64,000 nucleotides of DNA from Caballeronia sp. dw_19 (GTDB taxonomy: Bacteria > Pseudomonadota > Gammaproteobacteria > Burkholderiales > Burkholderiaceae), in the NCBI RefSeq assembly GCF_018449515.1, contig NZ_JAAVUQ010000011.1, positions 1 through 64,000 of the forward strand. The letters run 5' to 3'. Position numbers and translations under genes: made by a program. The notes under the pieces were generated by a model. It saw nothing but the letters and a program-made list of their open reading frames with translations. It did no database searches and was not told the DNA's origin. Of the stretch, positions 44,377 through 54,075 are shown piece by piece (within the stretch, counting starts at the first letter, position 1; each line of letters begins with the position of its first letter).

Positions 44377-45276
44377 TCATTGTTGCAGGCCGCTGCGCGC
44401 TTCGATTGCCTTGAGCACGGCGACCATGTCTGCTTCCCCGAGGCCCAGTCCAAGCGCTTCGCCATAGAGCGCGTGGCAGACGTCCAGCAGCGGGGAAGCG
44501 ATACCGTTTTCACGCGCCGCCTCAGCGATCAGGCGGTTGTTTTCCAGCACGTTGGAGATTGCGGCCTGCACCGCGAAATCCCGGTCGATGAGTTTCGGCG
44601 CCTTCACGCGTGATACATCGCTCGCCATGGGGCCGGCATTCAGCACGGCCAGGAACTGGCTGAGATCGAGGCCGTTGCGCTGGGCGAAATGCACGGCTTC
44701 GGCCAGCCCCGTGACGAGTGCAATCAGAAACAGGTTGACCGATAGTTTCATCAGCAGAGCGTTCGGAACAGGCCCGCACACCATGGTCTCGCGGCACATC
44801 GGGGCGAGCAGCGGGCGGACGGCTTCTACGGCATCTGCATCGCCCGCCACCATGGCGACAAGCTGGCCCGCTTCGGCGGGCTTGCGCGATCCTGACACGG
44901 GAGCCTCGACGTAATGTCCGCCAGCCGAGTGGATATCGGCTTCCAGACCACGCGAGTAGGCCGGGGAGGTGGTGCCCATGTGGACGATCGTACGGCCCTG
45001 TACGCGGGACACGAAGGCGGGGCAGCCACGTTCGAGGACCGCGTCAATGGCGGCGCCATCGACCAGCATCAGGATGACGGTCGGGGCACGCGCGAACACC
45101 TCAGCCGCATCTTGTGCGAGCTCTGCGCCGGCAGCGACGAGGGTCCCGGTTTTCGCAGGCGTGCGGTTCCAGACCACGAGCGGCGTGCCGGCTTTCGCGA
45201 GGTTCAGCGCCATCGCTTCCCCCATCGCGCCGAGTCCGATGAAACCGACTGTCCGTGTTGTCATGGCGTTGCTCAT
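44377..45276 (-). CDS. 3-hydroxyisobutyrate-dehydrogenase-like NAD(P)-dependent oxidoreductase
   Basis: 299 aa from the ATG at 45276 ([12 protein letters not shown]); a longer upstream frame crosses into the LysR gene and is rejected. The Rossmann signature '[20 protein letters not shown]' and the beta-hydroxyacid dehydrogenase motif '[17 protein letters not shown]' are clear; the catalytic Lys lies in '[13 protein letters not shown]'. The exact substrate (a 3-hydroxy acid, tartronate semialdehyde or succinic-semialdehyde-like compound) is not readable. It is divergent from a LysR regulator that likely controls it. Confidence 0.9.
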   Translation of the reverse strand: MSNAMTTRTVGFIGLGAMGEAMALNLAKAGTPLVVWNRTPAKTGTLVAAGAELAQDAAEVFARAPTVILMLVDGAAIDAVLERGCPAFVSRVQGRTIVHMGTTSPAYSRGLEADIHSAGGHYVEAPVSGSRKPAEAGQLVAMVAGDADAVEAVRPLLAPMCRETMVCGPVPNALLMKLSVNLFLIALVTGLAEAVHFAQRNGLDLSQFLAVLNAGPMASDVSRVKAPKLIDRDFAVQAAISNVLENNRLIAEAARENGIASPLLDVCHALYGEALGLGLGEADMVAVLKAIEARSGLQQ

Positions 45277-45338
45277 GATGGGTCCCCTGGCGTGACAAAG
45301 CGTGAATCGCACTGTATTCCGCCAGTTCGCATTAGAGA

Positions 45339-45354
45339 ATCGATACTTATTGAT
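45339..45354. promoter_or_regulatory. imperfect dyad between divergent dehydrogenase and LysR genes
   Basis: ATCGATACTTATTGAT is symmetric at 12 of 16 positions and lies ~25 bp before the LysR start. It is a plausible LysR-type operator but not a strict T-N11-A match. Confidence 0.3.
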
Positions 45355-45376
45355 GCAACGCATTACGATCCATAAT

Positions 45377-46240
45377 ATGTCCATGACCCAGAATCTCGAC
45401 ATCAATCTCGTGCGGACCTTCGTCGCTGTGGCGGACCACGGCAGCATGACCGTGGCCGCGAACAGCCTTCATCTGACGCAAGGGGCGGTGAGCCAGCAGA
45501 TCAAGCGGCTCGAAGAATCGTTCGATTGCAGTCTGTTCGAACGAGAGGGACGTCGCCTTGAGCTGACCCGGATCGGCGAACGTTTTCTGGGCAAGGCCAA
45601 ACGCCTGCTTGGAATGAACGACGAAATCTGGGCGGATATGGCAACGCGTCCGCTACAGGGACCGCTGCGGATCGGCGTGCCGTATGACCTCGTCGGAACG
45701 TGCTTCCCGCCCATCTTCAAGGCGTTCGCGGAGGCCTGTCCTTACGTGGAGATATCGCTCATGTGCGCAACGTCGCCTGAGCTCTCCAGGGCGCTTGCCA
45801 GCGGTTCACTCGACCTGGCTGTCATAGAAGCCGCCACGGACGAAGCGGCGGGCGAATGCCTGCGGGTCGAACGACTTGTGTGGGTGGGTGCAAGAGGGGG
45901 AATGGCGCATCTGAAGCGGCCGTTGCCGGTCTCGATCGTGGCGGAGTCCTGCGCGTTCAGGCCGGTGGTTCTACAAGCACTTCGCGAGAAGAATCTCGAA
46001 TGGCGAAGCGTGTTCGAGAGCGGCAACATCGAGGCGACAACGGCGACGGTGAGAAGCGACCTCGCGATCACGGCATGGTTGGCGTCTACCGTCCCCGCCG
46101 ACATGGATATCCTCAATACAGATACCGGCATGCCGGCGCTGCCGAACTTTGCGATCAGTCTGCATTTGCCGGCCAACGGCGGGCCGGCGGCGCGAGCATT
46201 CGCGCAATATGTTCGCGACGGTGTGTTGCGATGGTCTTGA
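45377..46240 (+). CDS. LysR-family transcriptional regulator
   Basis: 287 aa from the ATG at 45377 ([15 protein letters not shown]); the frame is open further upstream to 45302. The N-terminal winged helix '[36 protein letters not shown]' is typical of LysR. The effector domain follows from ~90. It is divergent from the 3-hydroxyacid dehydrogenase gene and likely regulates it. Inducer unknown. Confidence 0.92.
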   Translation: MSMTQNLDINLVRTFVAVADHGSMTVAANSLHLTQGAVSQQIKRLEESFDCSLFEREGRRLELTRIGERFLGKAKRLLGMNDEIWADMATRPLQGPLRIGVPYDLVGTCFPPIFKAFAEACPYVEISLMCATSPELSRALASGSLDLAVIEAATDEAAGECLRVERLVWVGARGGMAHLKRPLPVSIVAESCAFRPVVLQALREKNLEWRSVFESGNIEATTATVRSDLAITAWLASTVPADMDILNTDTGMPALPNFAISLHLPANGGPAARAFAQYVRDGVLRWS

Positions 46241-46416
46241 GCATGTGCAACGGCATTGCAATACACCTATAGACGAAGACCACGAAGGCACGCCGCTATT
46301 CCTGCTCGATGTGCGGCATCTACAGCTTCCATCGGCGGCGCGCGGACGATTGATTTGGGAAATAGTGACGCGGGGTTGTCTGCGTTTGAAGCCGATCAGG
46401 ATTGGCAACGCACGCG

Positions 46417-47031
46417 CTAAAGCAACTGCCAACGTTCCAGTTCTTCTGCCAACGCTTCGGCGCTGACGAACTTGTATCCGTGCAGACCGGCATTGATCGC
46501 GCCGGCTACGTTGGTGTCCGTGTCATCGATGAAAAGAGTTTGGTCCGCGCCCACGCCGAGTTGCTCGAGGCAACGAAGATAGGCTTGAGCTGCCGGCTTC
46601 GCTGCACCGAACGATGCGGATGCATATACGTGAGGACCGAAGAGTTGCGCGACGGCAGGATTCAGATAGCCGATGTAATCAGTGACCAGGCGGCAATTGT
46701 TTGTCAGCACCGCAATCCGGCAGCGTTCGGCCACTTTTGCGGCGAGTGCGAGCACTTCCGTATAAGGCGTGATCGATGCATGCCGGGCAGCCAGCCAGTC
46801 GTCGCGGCTGATGGGGCAGCCTAGCAGGTCGCCCAATGCGCTCAGATACTCGTCGTCGCTGATCTGTCCGGCATCGGCGCGCGCTTCGAGTCCGGACCCC
46901 CAGATGGCGTGACGCACGGCGTCGGGCGGCTGACCTGACACGGCCGACAGATGATCGACGCGTGCGGAACGGTCGTAGTGAGACAGTACGCCTTCCATGT
47001 CGAACAGGACCAGCGCGGGGGATGCTGTCAT
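46417..47031 (-). CDS. HAD-superfamily hydrolase (IA-like)
   Basis: 204 aa from the ATG at 47031 (MTASPALVLF); an in-frame Met at 47076 is possible. HAD motif I is DMEGV instead of D-x-D-x-[TV], so the usual acid/base Asp is Glu. Motif II is 'IAVLTNN', motif III is in 'SFGAAKP' and motif IV is 'LFIDDTDTNV'. The cap is small and helical. Phosphatase or dehalogenase activity cannot be decided. Confidence 0.87.
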   Translation of the reverse strand: MTASPALVLFDMEGVLSHYDRSARVDHLSAVSGQPPDAVRHAIWGSGLEARADAGQISDDEYLSALGDLLGCPISRDDWLAARHASITPYTEVLALAAKVAERCRIAVLTNNCRLVTDYIGYLNPAVAQLFGPHVYASASFGAAKPAAQAYLRCLEQLGVGADQTLFIDDTDTNVAGAINAGLHGYKFVSAEALAEELERWQLL

Positions 47032-47181
47032 GTTGTCGGCCTCGCGGAAAAAGGTTCCAGAAGGCGAAGCATTCATCGGGCAATATGCCTTGATGCCGCT
47101 GGAAGCTTCTATTGTGTCTCGACGAAAAACACCGTGGCTAGACAGGCATCCGGTTTTTGGACGTCCTTGAACAATGCCGAA

Positions 47182-48120
47182 TCAAACTTGTTCAGCCATG
47201 AGCGACTTCAACGCAATGCGCTGGGACGGTTCAATTTTCTCGAACTCCAGGCCATACGCGCCGTTGATACCCTGTGCGTCGACCTCATGGACATGCCGAA
47301 CTATTGCGTCGCAGTCGATGTTGACGTCGGTGTCGTCCGTGTGGAAACGAAACGACAAGCGGAGCCGGTCGTCGAGACTTGCAGTCGGCTCAGCGACGGC
47401 TAACGACATGCCGAAAGGGCTGATGTCGCGAATCAGGCCGAGTTGAGGGGTGCGCTCCTCGCAGCTCGCGTTGAAAAAATGCGCGGGCATTCGCGTGGTC
47501 ATGCGCACGAATTTGCGGGCACGCAAGCGGCGAATATTTCCCGGTTCCGACAACACGAGGTAGCGAAACGGTTCGTGGCATACGGCGTCGACAGTGCACG
47601 CGAATTGGAACACGGACCGCGTTGTCAGCGCGACAAGCTCGACCTGCTCGCCACGTGCGAGGTCCAGCGGCTGGTGGCCTGAAATGACGGGTTGCGTGAT
47701 AAATACCGCGCGGGCGCGGCGCGCTCCCGGCGTGGAGAAACCAATGACACGGCTCGAATACATGGCGGACCCCGGGGCCGCACGCAAGCCCAGGCGTGCA
47801 CCGATCTTCAGGCCGATATTGTCGAGTGTGAGATGCCCGGAGGACTCATCGCCGGGCGACCCTGCGTTTGCGTTTGCGTTTGCGGTCTGCGTCGAATCAT
47901 TCGCGTTATCTGCGCCTGCCTCTTCAAACTTGTAGGGTTCGAAGTTCTCGAACAGGAAACTTCGCGCGGCCAGGTTCGTTACTGTGGTGCCGGCTTCGAA
48001 CAAGAGCGCGCCATCGACACCAACGATAGACCACACGAGCGGTTCGCCCACCGGAACTTCGTTGGGCGAGAGACGGCTGGACGCTGAAGGTGATGGCAAA
48101 ACGGAAACCTCGTCGGTCAT
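47182..48120 (-). CDS. YcgR-like flagellar brake protein with PilZ domain
   Basis: 312 aa from the ATG at 48120 (MTDEVSV). The N-terminal YcgR domain (~100-190) is followed by a PilZ domain (~195-305) with the c-di-GMP-binding arginines in 'RRLRARKFVRM' and the D-x-S-x2-G motif 'RDISPFGMS'. It is expected to slow flagellar rotation when c-di-GMP is high. Residues ~70-90 are a low-complexity linker with a TANANANAG stretch, coded by a 6-bp repeat at 47863-47885; copy changes would keep frame. Confidence 0.88.
   Translation of the reverse strand: MTDEVSVLPSPSASSRLSPNEVPVGEPLVWSIVGVDGALLFEAGTTVTNLAARSFLFENFEPYKFEEAGADNANDSTQTANANANAGSPGDESSGHLTLDNIGLKIGARLGLRAAPGSAMYSSRVIGFSTPGARRARAVFITQPVISGHQPLDLARGEQVELVALTTRSVFQFACTVDAVCHEPFRYLVLSEPGNIRRLRARKFVRMTTRMPAHFFNASCEERTPQLGLIRDISPFGMSLAVAEPTASLDDRLRLSFRFHTDDTDVNIDCDAIVRHVHEVDAQGINGAYGLEFEKIEPSQRIALKSLMAEQV
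47863..47885. repeat. 6-bp tandem repeat (TGCGTT, nearly four copies) in the YcgR-like gene
   Basis: Copies of TGCGTT in a row encode alternating Ala-Asn in the linker of the YcgR-like protein. Being a multiple of three, it would vary linker length rather than switch the gene off. Confidence 0.7.
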
Positions 48121-48417
48121 GGTCTGGGTGGGGAGGGTCGAAGCAGCGATAATCGTCTTACTGGTGAGGCTATCCAGATATCGAGGGGCGCACAAAACCA
48201 GGGCGGTCAGCCGCTTGGATCCTGGTGGCGGAAACCGATGCAACCCGGCACTGACGCATACATATTAATATATTCTTCGACCTAATAAGCCACTAATAAT
48301 ATATTGGCCACGTGCCTCGGAGCATCGCATTCTTGCGTCGGCCGACTTTCCCGGCGACAACTGATGATCCGTTCCATCGAATGACCGGTCAGCGGGATTG
48401 CGTCACCCCATTTACTC
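48121..48417. other. intergenic region, partly AT-rich
   Basis: No gene seen. Positions 48258-48305 are markedly AT-rich for this GC-rich genome (ATATTAATAT and ATAATATATT stretches). This could be a promoter region for the YcgR-like gene or debris at a decayed locus. Confidence 0.4.
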
Positions 48418-48429
48418 GTGCGTATAAAA

Positions 48430-48570
48430 ATGATTGAAACTCCTGCTGCGGTCCCGAATGCCCGCGCGATCGACAGGATGGGTTGGTGGAAACTTGCCCT
48501 GTTCATGGCGGCGACTTCGCTGGGTTACTTTGTCGTTCAGCTTGATGTATCCATTGTTAATCTGAGAGCG
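48430..48570 (+). pseudogene. 5' remnant of an MFS (EmrB/QacA-type) transporter
   Basis: The frame encodes 'MGWWKLALFMAATSLGYFVV' then 'QLDVSIVN', the first membrane helix and motif D1-like start of 14-helix drug exporters. After the VN the homology stops and an unrelated 13-codon tail leads to a stop at 48606, inside the following gene. More than 90% of the transporter is missing. Confidence 0.75.
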
Positions 48571-48574
48571 CCTG

Positions 48575-49981
48575 ATGGGTCAGCACAATGCGCCGGCAAC
48601 CATTGAAACCGCGCAACACATTCCGTTCATAACGCATGGTTCCTATCCGAGGCGGGGAGGGAATCTTTTCAGTCCCTTGGTTGACAGCGGCCCCGCTTTT
48701 CGCCGGATTTGCGAAGCGGTGGAGCAGGCGCAGCACAGCGTCTGGATCACGGTCACTTTCATCGCCACGGATTTCCAGATGCCGGATGGCCGCGGCTCGA
48801 TTTTCGATGTCCTGGACCGTGCGGTCGAACGAGGTCTGGACGTCCGTGTGATGTTCTGGCGGCCCAACCCCGAGAGCAGCGGATACGGGCAGGCGTTCGC
48901 TGGCACGAGGGCGGACTTCGATCTGCTTGCCGCACGCGGCTCGCGTTTTCTCGCACGCTGGGACCGTGCTCCTCTCGCCTATTGTCATCATCAGAAAAGC
49001 TGGTTGATCGACGCAGGGCGGTCATCGGAAACAGCTTTTGTCGGCGGGATCAATCCAACTTTTGCAGTGGTCGAGCCGGGACATACGGGCGAGGGGCAAC
49101 GCCACGATATCTATGCTGAGATCACGGGCCCGTCCGCTACCGACGTGCATCACAATTTCGTCCAGCGATGGAACGAGGCCAGCGAGCGGAACGTGGCATT
49201 GGGAGGTTGGGGCCATGACAGCGACGAGCGTTTGCCCTTCCCAACGGACCTATCCGATGCACGAGGCAACAGCGTCGTCCAGATTCAACGCAACGTGCAT
49301 GCGGGCTGTTATCGCGACCCTCATGCAACGCCCGGAGGGTCTGCCTATCACATCGTCGACGGCGAGCGATCGATCACGGATCAATACTTGCTGGCGATCA
49401 ACACGGCTTGCCGCTCAATCTATCTGGAAAATCAGGCGTTGCCTGTGCCGGAGATTGCGTATGCGCTCGAGGACGCGCTCAAACGAGGCGTGCATGTCGT
49501 CCTTCTCGTGCCGGGCGAGCCGGAGGAATATCTGGCCTTGTGGCGACAACGTCCTGAGCGCAAGCCATTTTTCGAGCGGCTGGAAGCACTTGGCAGATAC
49601 GAGCATTTCACGGTGACGGGCATCGCGGGGCAAACGCAATCCGGTAGCCGGAAATACGTCTACGTTCACGCGAAGATCATGCTGGTCGATGACGCGTGGG
49701 CGACGATTGGCTCGTGCAACCTGCATGCGAATTCCCTGTTCGGGCACAGCGAGATGAATGCAGCGGTGTGGGATCGTGACGTGGTGCGAGCGCTGCGCTG
49801 TCAGCTTCTACTTGAGCATCTGGGGCAGGATACCGAGCATCTGGACGACCAGATGGCGATGCAGCTTTACCAACGTATCGCCCATGAAAATGCCGCCCGA
49901 TGGAAGGCCGGCGATGTCGACTGGCAAGGTCTTGCATGCAGCCTGAATCCCGCGATGTATGGTGAATCTCAGGCGCGTTAG
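48575..49981 (+). CDS. phospholipase-D-like (cardiolipin-synthase-type) protein
   Basis: 468 aa with two HKD motifs: HQKSWLID (first half) and HAKIMLVD (second half), each in H-x-K-x4-D form, with GSCN-type 'IGSCNLHANSL' after the second. Soluble; no membrane helix seen. It could be a phosphatidyltransferase or phospholipase. Its start lies within the tail of a truncated MFS gene, which suggests the junction formed by deletion; a ribosome-binding site (GAGAG) is weak and an internal start cannot be excluded. Confidence 0.88.
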   Translation: MGQHNAPATIETAQHIPFITHGSYPRRGGNLFSPLVDSGPAFRRICEAVEQAQHSVWITVTFIATDFQMPDGRGSIFDVLDRAVERGLDVRVMFWRPNPESSGYGQAFAGTRADFDLLAARGSRFLARWDRAPLAYCHHQKSWLIDAGRSSETAFVGGINPTFAVVEPGHTGEGQRHDIYAEITGPSATDVHHNFVQRWNEASERNVALGGWGHDSDERLPFPTDLSDARGNSVVQIQRNVHAGCYRDPHATPGGSAYHIVDGERSITDQYLLAINTACRSIYLENQALPVPEIAYALEDALKRGVHVVLLVPGEPEEYLALWRQRPERKPFFERLEALGRYEHFTVTGIAGQTQSGSRKYVYVHAKIMLVDDAWATIGSCNLHANSLFGHSEMNAAVWDRDVVRALRCQLLLEHLGQDTEHLDDQMAMQLYQRIAHENAARWKAGDVDWQGLACSLNPAMYGESQAR

Positions 49982-50028
49982 ATGACGAAAGCGCTGTGCT
50001 TCACGGGACCTGGTTTGTCCAAGCGACG

Positions 50029-50925
50029 TTATCCCACCCAGAATAATCCGGATGCGCTGCACTCGGCGCGAATGAAATCCGCTATGAGCTTGACTCGCGC
50101 TACATCGTGCGAGTCCGCATGCGTGACCAGCCAGTAGGAGCGGCTGAGCGAGATTTCATCGGGGAGAATACGCACGAGGGTGGGATCGATGCGTGCGATA
50201 AAGCATGGCAACACACCGATCCCCGCGCCGCCGCTAACGGCCGCCGCCTGACTGATCACATTCGAAATACGCACGGACGGCGTGAGCGACGTGGAGATCT
50301 GCGACAGGTAATCGAGCTCCGCGCTCCACATCAAATCTTCGACGTAGCCAATCCACGGATGATTGAAGATATCCTGAAACGTGGCGATGGGCGCATGGGT
50401 ATCGAGATAATGAGGCGCTGCATAAACCCCAAGGGAATAGTCGTTGAGCGGGTGTGCATAAACTCGCCCCTGACTTGGGCGCGTCATGGTTACCGCAATA
50501 TCGGCTTCGCGTTTGGACAGGCTGAACATGCGCGGATTGGCAACCAGTTCTATCTCCAGGTCCGGGTGCATGGCCGTGAGCTTTGCAAGCCTCGGCGCAA
50601 GAAAGTAGGTCCCGAATCCTTCGGGTGTGCCGACTCTTACCGTTCCCGTTAATCCAACTGACGGATCGCCCAACCGCGCGTTGATGCGCAGGGCCAGGCT
50701 CTCCATTGCCTCGGCATCGGTCATCAGCCGTTCTCCTTCGGGCGTCAGCAGAAAGCCGACTGAACGCCGCTCGAACAACTGCACGCCGATGCTTGCCTCA
50801 AGTGAAGCAACACGCCGGCTTAGCGTGGAATGGTCTACGCCCATTTGCTGCGCTGCGACAGTGAGACGCCCCGCGCGAGCGACCGCTAGGAAGGCTTGCA
50901 GGGAATCCCAATCAAATCTTCGCAT
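50029..50925 (-). CDS. LysR-family transcriptional regulator
   Basis: 298 aa from the ATG at 50925 (MRRFDWDSLQAFLAV); the open frame upstream overlaps the divergent gene and is not used. The winged helix 'AVARAGRLTVAAQQMG' then 'DHSTLSRRVASLE' is typical of the single-target GcvA-like/CrgA branch. It is divergent from a SAF-domain oxidoreductase plus MFS permease, which are its likely targets. Confidence 0.92.
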   Translation of the reverse strand: MRRFDWDSLQAFLAVARAGRLTVAAQQMGVDHSTLSRRVASLEASIGVQLFERRSVGFLLTPEGERLMTDAEAMESLALRINARLGDPSVGLTGTVRVGTPEGFGTYFLAPRLAKLTAMHPDLEIELVANPRMFSLSKREADIAVTMTRPSQGRVYAHPLNDYSLGVYAAPHYLDTHAPIATFQDIFNHPWIGYVEDLMWSAELDYLSQISTSLTPSVRISNVISQAAAVSGGAGIGVLPCFIARIDPTLVRILPDEISLSRSYWLVTHADSHDVARVKLIADFIRAECSASGLFWVG

Positions 50926-50930
50926 GGGGA

Positions 50931-50975
50931 TTTTTGCACAGCGCAGTTGTGGAATTGCCCATTCTATTGCAAAAA
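50931..50975. promoter_or_regulatory. inverted repeat in the LysR/oxidoreductase intergenic region
   Basis: TTTTTGCA (50931-50938) and TGCAAAAA (50968-50975) are a perfect 8-bp inverted repeat, 29 bp apart, between the divergent genes. Possible operator half-sites for the LysR protein. Confidence 0.35.
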
Positions 50976-51087
50976 GCGGGCTGCTATCTTTGACCTCATG
51001 TCCTTCCCCGATGAAGGCGCGCGGCTCGATCCCGGCATCACGAACCATGACGAACCGCGATTCAACCGTATGAATAAAGGAGACAGC

Positions 51088-52467
51088 ATGGCGCTTATCG
51101 CGAAGCTTGAAGCCCGCGCCCAAGCAGGGCGTCCCGTCAGAGTAGGACTGATCGGTGCCGGCAAATTTGGTTCGATGTATCTGTCGCAGGCACCGCGTAC
51201 GCCGGGCATTCACCTGGTCGGCATCGCCGATCTTTCGCCGGCACGAGCACGCAGCGCGATGCAACGTGTCGGCTGGGAAGAAGCGCGCTATTCGGCGAGT
51301 TCGTGGGCAGAGGCTTTGCGCAGCGGCTCCACTTTCATCACCGACGACGCCGATGCAATGATCGCAAGCGATCACGTCGATATTGTCATAGATGCAACCG
51401 GCAGCCCAGCGGCGGGCATCCATCACGCGCTGCTGTGCTGCAAGCACAAGAAACACATCGTGATGGTCAACGTTGAAGCCGATGTGCTCGCCGGTCCGCT
51501 ACTTGCACGGCGTGCGGCGGAGGCTGGCATCATCTATTCGATGGCCTCGGGCGATCAGCCGGCATTGATTGCGGAACTGGTGGACTGGGCTCGCACGATC
51601 GGCTTTGACGTCATCTGCGCGGGCAAGGGCACTAAGTATTTGCCGGTCTATCATCAGTCGACCCCTGACACCGTCTGGAGCTATTACGGCTTCACGGAAC
51701 AGCAGGTTGCTTCCGGCGACTTCAACGCGCAGATGTTCAACTCCTTCCTCGACGGCACAAAGTCGGCCCTGGAAATGGCGGCGGTATCGAACGCATGTGA
51801 TCTGCGTCCGCCCCCTGACGGCCTGGCGTTTCCCGCCTGTGGCGTCGACGACCTGCCTGAGTTGCTGCGCCCGGCCTCCGAGGGCGGAATCCTTCCGCAT
51901 CGGGGCAGCGTAGAAGTGGTGTCGTCGCTTGAACGCGATGGCCGTCCCGTGTTCCGGGACTTGCGCTGGGGCGTCTATGCCGTTTTCGAAGCGCCCTCCG
52001 ATTACGTTCGCGACTGTTTCGCGCAATACGGTCTCAAGACTGACAAGAGCGGGCGTTTCGCCGCCATGTACAAGCCGTATCACCTGATTGGTCTGGAACT
52101 CGGGGTATCGATTGCGAGCATTGCGGTGCGCGGTGAGGCAACGGGGGCGACCACGGGCTTCCACGGAGACGTTGCGGCCACCGCGAAGCGTGACCTGCGA
52201 GCAGGCGAACGGCTGGATGGCGAGGGTGGTCACACCGTCTACGGCAAGCTGATGCCCGCGGTGGACTCGCTGCTGCAGGGCGCGTTGCCCATTGGCCTCG
52301 CACACAACATGGTGCTGCAGCGCCCGGTTGCGGCAGGGCAAGCGGTTCGCTGGAGCGACGTAGCTTTCGACGCCAGCAAGGAAGCCGTGCGCGTGCGTCT
52401 GGAGATGGAGGCGCTGTTCCGCAAGGAGTTGGGCGTAGAGGTGGCAGTTGAAAAGCTCGCATCTTAG
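51088..52467 (+). CDS. NAD(P)-dependent homoserine-dehydrogenase-like oxidoreductase with C-terminal SAF domain
   Basis: 459 aa from the ATG at 51088, chosen because AAGGAG lies 9 bp upstream. The Rossmann motif is 'VRVGLIGAGKFGSMYLSQ'. The middle has 'HIVMVNVEADVLAGPLLA' and 'YSMASGDQPALIAELVDWA', as in a group of dehydrogenases found in carbohydrate-acid catabolism. The last ~100 residues form a SAF/antifreeze-like domain (LRAGERLDGEGGHTVYG), which is why such proteins are often labelled FlgA-like. A sugar-acid or lactone catabolic role is inferred from the adjacent ACS-type MFS permease. Confidence 0.85.
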   Translation: MALIAKLEARAQAGRPVRVGLIGAGKFGSMYLSQAPRTPGIHLVGIADLSPARARSAMQRVGWEEARYSASSWAEALRSGSTFITDDADAMIASDHVDIVIDATGSPAAGIHHALLCCKHKKHIVMVNVEADVLAGPLLARRAAEAGIIYSMASGDQPALIAELVDWARTIGFDVICAGKGTKYLPVYHQSTPDTVWSYYGFTEQQVASGDFNAQMFNSFLDGTKSALEMAAVSNACDLRPPPDGLAFPACGVDDLPELLRPASEGGILPHRGSVEVVSSLERDGRPVFRDLRWGVYAVFEAPSDYVRDCFAQYGLKTDKSGRFAAMYKPYHLIGLELGVSIASIAVRGEATGATTGFHGDVAATAKRDLRAGERLDGEGGHTVYGKLMPAVDSLLQGALPIGLAHNMVLQRPVAAGQAVRWSDVAFDASKEAVRVRLEMEALFRKELGVEVAVEKLAS

Positions 52468-52540
52468 GCATTCCTGATCGATGGTCTGGCGTCCGCCCGG
52501 CCGTACTCGATAACGTCCGGCAAAGGACGACGGAGGAGAC

Positions 52541-53845
52541 ATGAGCCATATCAGCGAAACCCTTTTGGTAGCGCCGGCGGCGCGTACCGACGTGTACCGC
52601 AAGATCGGCTGGCGCATCATGCCGTTCATCGTGCTGTGTTATTTGTGCGGTTATCTCGACCGGGTGAACGTCGGTTTTGCCAAGTTGCAGATGCTCAATG
52701 CGCTGCACATGAGCGATGCCGTCTATGGCTTGGGCGCGGGCATCTTCTTCATCGGCTATTTTATTTTCGAAGTACCCAGCAACCTGATCCTGCATCGGGT
52801 TGGCGCTCGTCTCTGGATTGCGCGCATCATGATTACGTGGGCCATTATTTCCGCGCTCACGCTGCTGGTGAAAACGCCGATGCAGTTTTACACCGCCCGT
52901 TTTTTTCTGGGCGTGGCCGAAGCGGGTTTCTCGCCGGGCATCATGTTGTACCTGACTTATTGGTTTCCCGCGAGAAAACGGGGCTTCGCGCTTGGCGTGT
53001 ATTACATCGCGATCCCGCTGTCGGGTGTGGTCGGCGGACCGTTGTCGGGCTGGGTACTCAGCAACTTCAGCCATTCAACCGTCATGGCGGGATGGCAGTG
53101 GCTGTTCCTGATCGAAGCGATTCCGGCTCTGCTTTGCGGCATTGCGGTGTTAGCCTTGATGGTCGATCGTCCCACGCAGGCGAAGTGGTTGACCGACGAT
53201 GAGAAAGCGTTGGTCACAGGGGAGATCGACCGGGAGGACTCAGAGAAGACGACGCATCACAACCTTGGCGCCATTCTTTCCGATCGCCACATCTGGAAAC
53301 TCTGCGCTGTCTACTTCTGCCAGATCATCGGCTTGTACGGCATCAGCTTCTGGTTGCCGTCGATCATCAAGGACTCCGGCCTGAGTGATGTATCGACGAT
53401 AGGCTGGTTATCGGCCATTCCATACCTTGTCGCCATTCCCGCGATCGTGCTCACTGGAATGAGCTCGGATCGCTTCCGCTCGCGCCGGATGCATTTTTCC
53501 GTGCTGGCCGTGATCGGCGCAATAGGATTCGCTGCGAGTGGCTACGTGGGTCACCACCCGACGCTCGCGGTGATCTGGTTGAGCGTGGCGGCTGCGGGCA
53601 TATTGTCGGCGCTATCGCTGTTCTGGAGCATTCCATCGTCGTTCCTTGCCGGCACTTCCGTGGCTGTCGGAATTGCTGGAATCAACTGCGTGGGCAACCT
53701 CGCCGGTTTTGTCTCGCCTTATGCGGTGGGATGGCTCAACGTGACGACGCACGACAATCGTATGGGCTTGTATTTTGTGGCCGCGTGCCTTGTGCTGGGC
53801 GCATTGCTGGTGCGAACTATCTCGGGGAAACTCGCGGATCGTTGA
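52541..53845 (+). CDS. MFS permease, anion:cation symporter (ACS) type
   Basis: 434 aa, 12 predicted membrane helices. 'YLCGYLDRVNVGFAKLQM' and 'RFFLGVAEAGFSPGIMLYLTYWFP' are signatures of the ACS family (tartrate, glucarate, phthalate transporters). Start preceded by GGAGG (52533-52537). It lies 73 bp after the SAF oxidoreductase, so the two probably form an operon that imports and oxidises an organic acid. Confidence 0.92.
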   Translation: MSHISETLLVAPAARTDVYRKIGWRIMPFIVLCYLCGYLDRVNVGFAKLQMLNALHMSDAVYGLGAGIFFIGYFIFEVPSNLILHRVGARLWIARIMITWAIISALTLLVKTPMQFYTARFFLGVAEAGFSPGIMLYLTYWFPARKRGFALGVYYIAIPLSGVVGGPLSGWVLSNFSHSTVMAGWQWLFLIEAIPALLCGIAVLALMVDRPTQAKWLTDDEKALVTGEIDREDSEKTTHHNLGAILSDRHIWKLCAVYFCQIIGLYGISFWLPSIIKDSGLSDVSTIGWLSAIPYLVAIPAIVLTGMSSDRFRSRRMHFSVLAVIGAIGFAASGYVGHHPTLAVIWLSVAAAGILSALSLFWSIPSSFLAGTSVAVGIAGINCVGNLAGFVSPYAVGWLNVTTHDNRMGLYFVAACLVLGALLVRTISGKLADR

Positions 53846-54075
53846 TCGATACACAGGAGTCCGTCAGTTACCGTTGCCAAGGTTGGATGCCTCACTTCTA
53901 CGCGAACCCACCGCGCGCAAGCTTAATAGCGGCTTATTGGCTTATTGGCTTAGCGGCTTTCGGGGTGGCGGCTTTCCCTCCGCTACGAATCCATCGTGCA
54001 TCTGAAGCATGAGTCCTCTGAGTGACGCCAATTGCCGACGCGTTACGCGCAGTGAACGTTGAAACCCCGCCGCAT
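53846..54075. other. intergenic region, no gene seen
   Basis: 230 bp between convergent genes. A short direct repeat (GGCTTATT twice) lies at 53931-53946. No T-tract terminator is obvious. Confidence 0.4.
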
